Part shown: positions 61,739 to 64,000 of the stretch, piece by piece
Position numbering within the stretch: position 1 is the first letter of the stretch
How the letters are laid out: the number at the start of each line of letters is the position of its first letter
Source: CAMCXT01 sp040403315
Lineage (GTDB): Bacteria > Bacteroidota > Bacteroidia > M30B66
Direction of reading: 5' to 3'
Length of the DNA stretch: 64,000 bases
Assembly: GCA_040403315.1 (NCBI GenBank)
Contig: JBBAKX010000003.1
Location: forward strand, 248,001-312,000
Program-made: the position numbers and the translations under genes
Notes under the pieces: model-generated
Databases searched by the model: none
What the model was told of the DNA's origin: nothing
What the model saw: the letters and a program-made list of their open reading frames with translations, nothing else

Positions 61739-62464
61739 TTAAAAGTTCGGTCTGAACATGTATTTGTTATAGAAATCGTTGATCACTTGAACAGCTTCGT
61801 CGCATGTATCTACCACTGAGAAGAGGTCTAAATCTTCCGCACTGATAAATGGATTTTCGCGAAGTTGTTGTTCTTTGATCCAATCAACCAATCCACTCCA
61901 GAATGTCTTTCCTACCAAAACCAGTGGAAAGCGAGCGATTTTATTGGTTTGAATCAAGGTTATTGCTTCGAAAAACTCATCCAATGTTCCAAAACCACCT
62001 GGCATGATGATGAATCCTTGTGCGTATTTCATGAACATCACTTTTCTCACGAAGAAGTAATCGAAATTGATGATTTTATCGCGGTCGATGTATTTGTTAC
62101 CTTCTTGTTCATGTGGAAGTACGATGTTCAATCCTACCGATTTTCCGCCTCCGCGGTGAGCGCCTTTGTTACCAGCCTCCATAATTCCTGGTCCGCCACC
62201 GGTGATTATTCCGTAACCCTCGTGTGTGAGTTTGAAGGCAATTTCTTCAGCCAAAATGTAATATGGATCATCGGGTTTTGTGCGTGCCGATCCGAATATA
62301 GAAACACAAGGTCCGATTTTGCCAAGTTTTTCAAATGCTTCTACGAATTCGGCCATGATCTTGAAGATCTGCCATGAATTGGTAGTTTTGATTTCGAACG
62401 CGTCTTTTTCTTTGAAGGCCTCTATGATCTTATCTTCATGGCCTCGTTTGTTGAGATTATCCAT
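61739..62464 (-). CDS. LOG-family (TIGR00730) nucleotide phosphoribohydrolase
   Basis: 241 aa from the ATG at 62464; a longer TTG-started frame adds 20 hydrophobic residues of doubtful reality. Motifs: SIFGSARTKPDDPYY, ITGGGPGIMEAGNKGA, and MPGGFGTLDEFFE, the PGGxGTxxE signature. LOG enzymes cleave nucleoside 5'-monophosphates to free base and ribose phosphate. It is 61 nt downstream of uvrA on the same strand. Confidence 0.9.
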   Translation of the reverse strand: MDNLNKRGHEDKIIEAFKEKDAFEIKTTNSWQIFKIMAEFVEAFEKLGKIGPCVSIFGSARTKPDDPYYILAEEIAFKLTHEGYGIITGGGPGIMEAGNKGAHRGGGKSVGLNIVLPHEQEGNKYIDRDKIINFDYFFVRKVMFMKYAQGFIIMPGGFGTLDEFFEAITLIQTNKIARFPLVLVGKTFWSGLVDWIKEQQLRENPFISAEDLDLFSVVDTCDEAVQVINDFYNKYMFRPNF

Positions 62465-62525
62465 TAATTTCAAATTGTTATTTAAAGTAAAAAGGAAAAA
62501 TATAGAAAATGATTGTAATGCCAAT

Positions 62526-64000
62526 CTAGCTTTTCACTTCTACTTCTAATTCCTGTTTAAGGAACTGTGCTGTGAAGCTCTTTTTGCTCTTGGCTACTTC
62601 TTCGGGTGTTCCCGCAACAAGCAATTGACCGCCTCGTTCTCCACCTTCTGGACCCATATCTATAATATAATCGGCCACTTTAATGATATCGAGGTTGTGC
62701 TCAATAATTACAACTGAGTTGCCTTTGTCGACGAGCTTTTGCAAAACTCCGAGCAAAACACGGATATCTTCGAAATGCAAACCAGTAGTTGGTTCATCGA
62801 GGATGTATAAAGTTTGACCAGTATCTTTTCGGCTGAGTTCGGTGGCGAGTTTTACCCGTTGTGCCTCTCCTCCCGAAAGGGTTGTAGATGATTGTCCGAG
62901 CGCGATATATCCCAAACCTACATCGTTCAATGTCTTGATTTTATGAAGGATAGATGGAATATGATCGAAGAATTCAACTGCCTGTTCGATGGTTAAGTTG
63001 AGTACATCAGAAATAGATTTCCCTTTGTAACGTATCTCGAGGGTTTCGCGGTTGTATCGTTTCCCTTGGCAAGCAGGGCATTGCACATATACATCGGGCA
63101 GGAAATTCATTTCAATCACCTTCATTCCTCCACCTGAACAGGTTTCGCAACGACCACCTTTTACGTTGAAACTAAATCTTCCGGGCTTGTATCCACGGAT
63201 GGCAGCTTCGGGCATAGATGAAAACAAGGTTCTGATATCTGAGAACACACCCGTGTAAGTGGCTGGATTAGAGCGCGGTGTTCTTCCGATTGGACTTTGA
63301 TCGATATCAATTACTTTGTCGATGTGTGCTAACCCATCGATTTTCTTGTAAGGAAGCGGTTCTTTGTGGGCGTTGAAAAAGTATTTATTCAGTGCTGGGA
63401 ATAGTGTTTCGTTGATCAATGTTGATTTCCCACTTCCTGAAACACCTGTAACGCACACCAACATTCCGAGCGGAATTTCGACAGTTACGTTTTTTAAATT
63501 GTTGCCAGTGGCTTTGTGCACAACGAGCTTATTTCCGTTTCCAGGTCTTCGTTTTTCAGGAATGGCAATTTCCATTTCCCTTCTAATGTATGCTGCAGTA
63601 AGCGAATCACCGCTCATGATTGTTTCTGGAGTGCCTTGAGCTACGATTCTGCCACCGTGTATTCCTGCACCAGGACCAATATCAATTACATAATCGGCGG
63701 CAAGAATCATGTCTTTGTCGTGTTCAACAACAATTACCGAATTTCCTGCGTCCCGAAGGTCTTGTAATGCCTTGATTAGTTTTACATTATCGCGCTGATG
63801 AAGTCCAATTGATGGCTCATCGAGAATGTACAAAACGCCAACTAACTTCGAGCCAATTTGTGTTGCCAGCCTGATTCTTTGCGCTTCACCACCAGAAAGA
63901 GATCCCGCGCTGCGGTTGATGGTGAGGTAATCAAGCCCAACTTCCATCAGGAATCCTAACCGGGTTCTGATTTCCTTGAGTACTTCATGGGCAATCGCTT
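62526..64000 (-). CDS. uvrA: excinuclease ABC subunit A, C-terminal part, cut by window edge
   Basis: The frame stays open to base 64000 (491 codons), so the N-terminal part lies outside. It contains ABC-type signature SAGSLSGGEAQRIRLATQIG, Walker B VLYILDEPSIGLH, the zinc finger CETCSGGGMKVIEMN with CPACQGKRYN, a second Walker A GVSGSGKSTLINE and LYILDEPTTGLHFEDI. UvrA finds DNA lesions with UvrB in nucleotide excision repair. It lies upstream of the LOG gene. Confidence 0.97.
   Translation of the reverse strand, partial: AIAHEVLKEIRTRLGFLMEVGLDYLTINRSAGSLSGGEAQRIRLATQIGSKLVGVLYILDEPSIGLHQRDNVKLIKALQDLRDAGNSVIVVEHDKDMILAADYVIDIGPGAGIHGGRIVAQGTPETIMSGDSLTAAYIRREMEIAIPEKRRPGNGNKLVVHKATGNNLKNVTVEIPLGMLVCVTGVSGSGKSTLINETLFPALNKYFFNAHKEPLPYKKIDGLAHIDKVIDIDQSPIGRTPRSNPATYTGVFSDIRTLFSSMPEAAIRGYKPGRFSFNVKGGRCETCSGGGMKVIEMNFLPDVYVQCPACQGKRYNRETLEIRYKGKSISDVLNLTIEQAVEFFDHIPSILHKIKTLNDVGLGYIALGQSSTTLSGGEAQRVKLATELSRKDTGQTLYILDEPTTGLHFEDIRVLLGVLQKLVDKGNSVVIIEHNLDIIKVADYIIDMGPEGGERGGQLLVAGTPEEVAKSKKSFTAQFLKQELEVEVKS

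Noticed and set aside
61865..62377. 170-codon frame antisense to the LOG-family gene
   Set aside because: The minus-strand frame has clear LOG motifs. The plus-strand frame has no signature and no promoter.
1..64000. Search for mobile elements, phage genes and defence systems
   Set aside because: No transposase, integrase, terminal repeats, restriction-modification or toxin-antitoxin signature was seen in the proteins or gaps.

Overview
The window looks like chromosomal DNA from a gliding or surface-moving member of the Bacteroidota, most likely Flavobacteriales-like. The sequence is AT-rich. Several genes are preceded by the Bacteroidota -7 promoter box (TAnnTTTG), and I saw no obvious Shine-Dalgarno pattern. 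Five proteins end in type IX secretion (T9SS) sorting domains, and SprF, PorE-like and GldI-like genes are present. I see no insertion sequence, prophage, CRISPR array or defence island. Coding density is high and many start/stop overlaps are of the ATGA type.

Layout. 1-4.2 kb: a minus-strand run EamA transporter, yigZ, a 68-aa protein, ftsE, a family-2 glycosyltransferase and the start of a RecB/AddA-like helicase, which is cut by the window edge. 4.2-4.6 kb: a gene-poor gap with two tandem consensus promoters and no open frame. 4.6-9.6 kb: two small membrane proteins, glpK, a PKD lipoprotein coupled to an esterase, and a DUF6263 lipoprotein. 9.5-18.2 kb: mostly housekeeping genes (trmN6, accA, ispE, mazG, thioredoxin, a 2,4-dienoyl-CoA-reductase-like SDR) mixed with envelope lipoproteins and a PagL-like lipid A deacylase. 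18-24.6 kb: two divergent, large T9SS type B proteins. 24.67 kb: tRNA-Gln with its own promoter and terminator. 24.9-29.9 kb: an envelope set (DUF2723/GT117 protein, polysaccharide deacetylase, acyltransferase). 30.3 kb: a CrtI-like desaturase.

32-50 kb is the centrepiece. A giant SprB-repeat adhesin of about 3,067 aa is followed at operon spacing by a PorP/SprF protein and a PorE-like TPR/beta-propeller/OmpA lipoprotein. M43 metalloproteases with T9SS type A tails lie on both sides, and comEC sits between the PorE-like gene and the second protease. Inside the adhesin repeat array lies a 173-residue block whose two halves appear in the reverse of the order I know for this kind of module.

50-57 kb: an outer-membrane protein, a saccharopine-dehydrogenase-like enzyme with a lipoprotein, then nrnA followed by four FKBP-type prolyl isomerases in a row, the first GldI-like. 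57-64 kb: a minus-strand set of TonB-dependent receptor, ClC protein with CBS domains and an orphan Hpt protein, then a LOG-family protein and the 3' part of uvrA, cut by the window edge.

The theme is cell-surface biology: T9SS cargo, the machinery that docks it, and prolyl isomerases that could fold it. All functional calls come from reading motifs and remembered family features; no database search was run.
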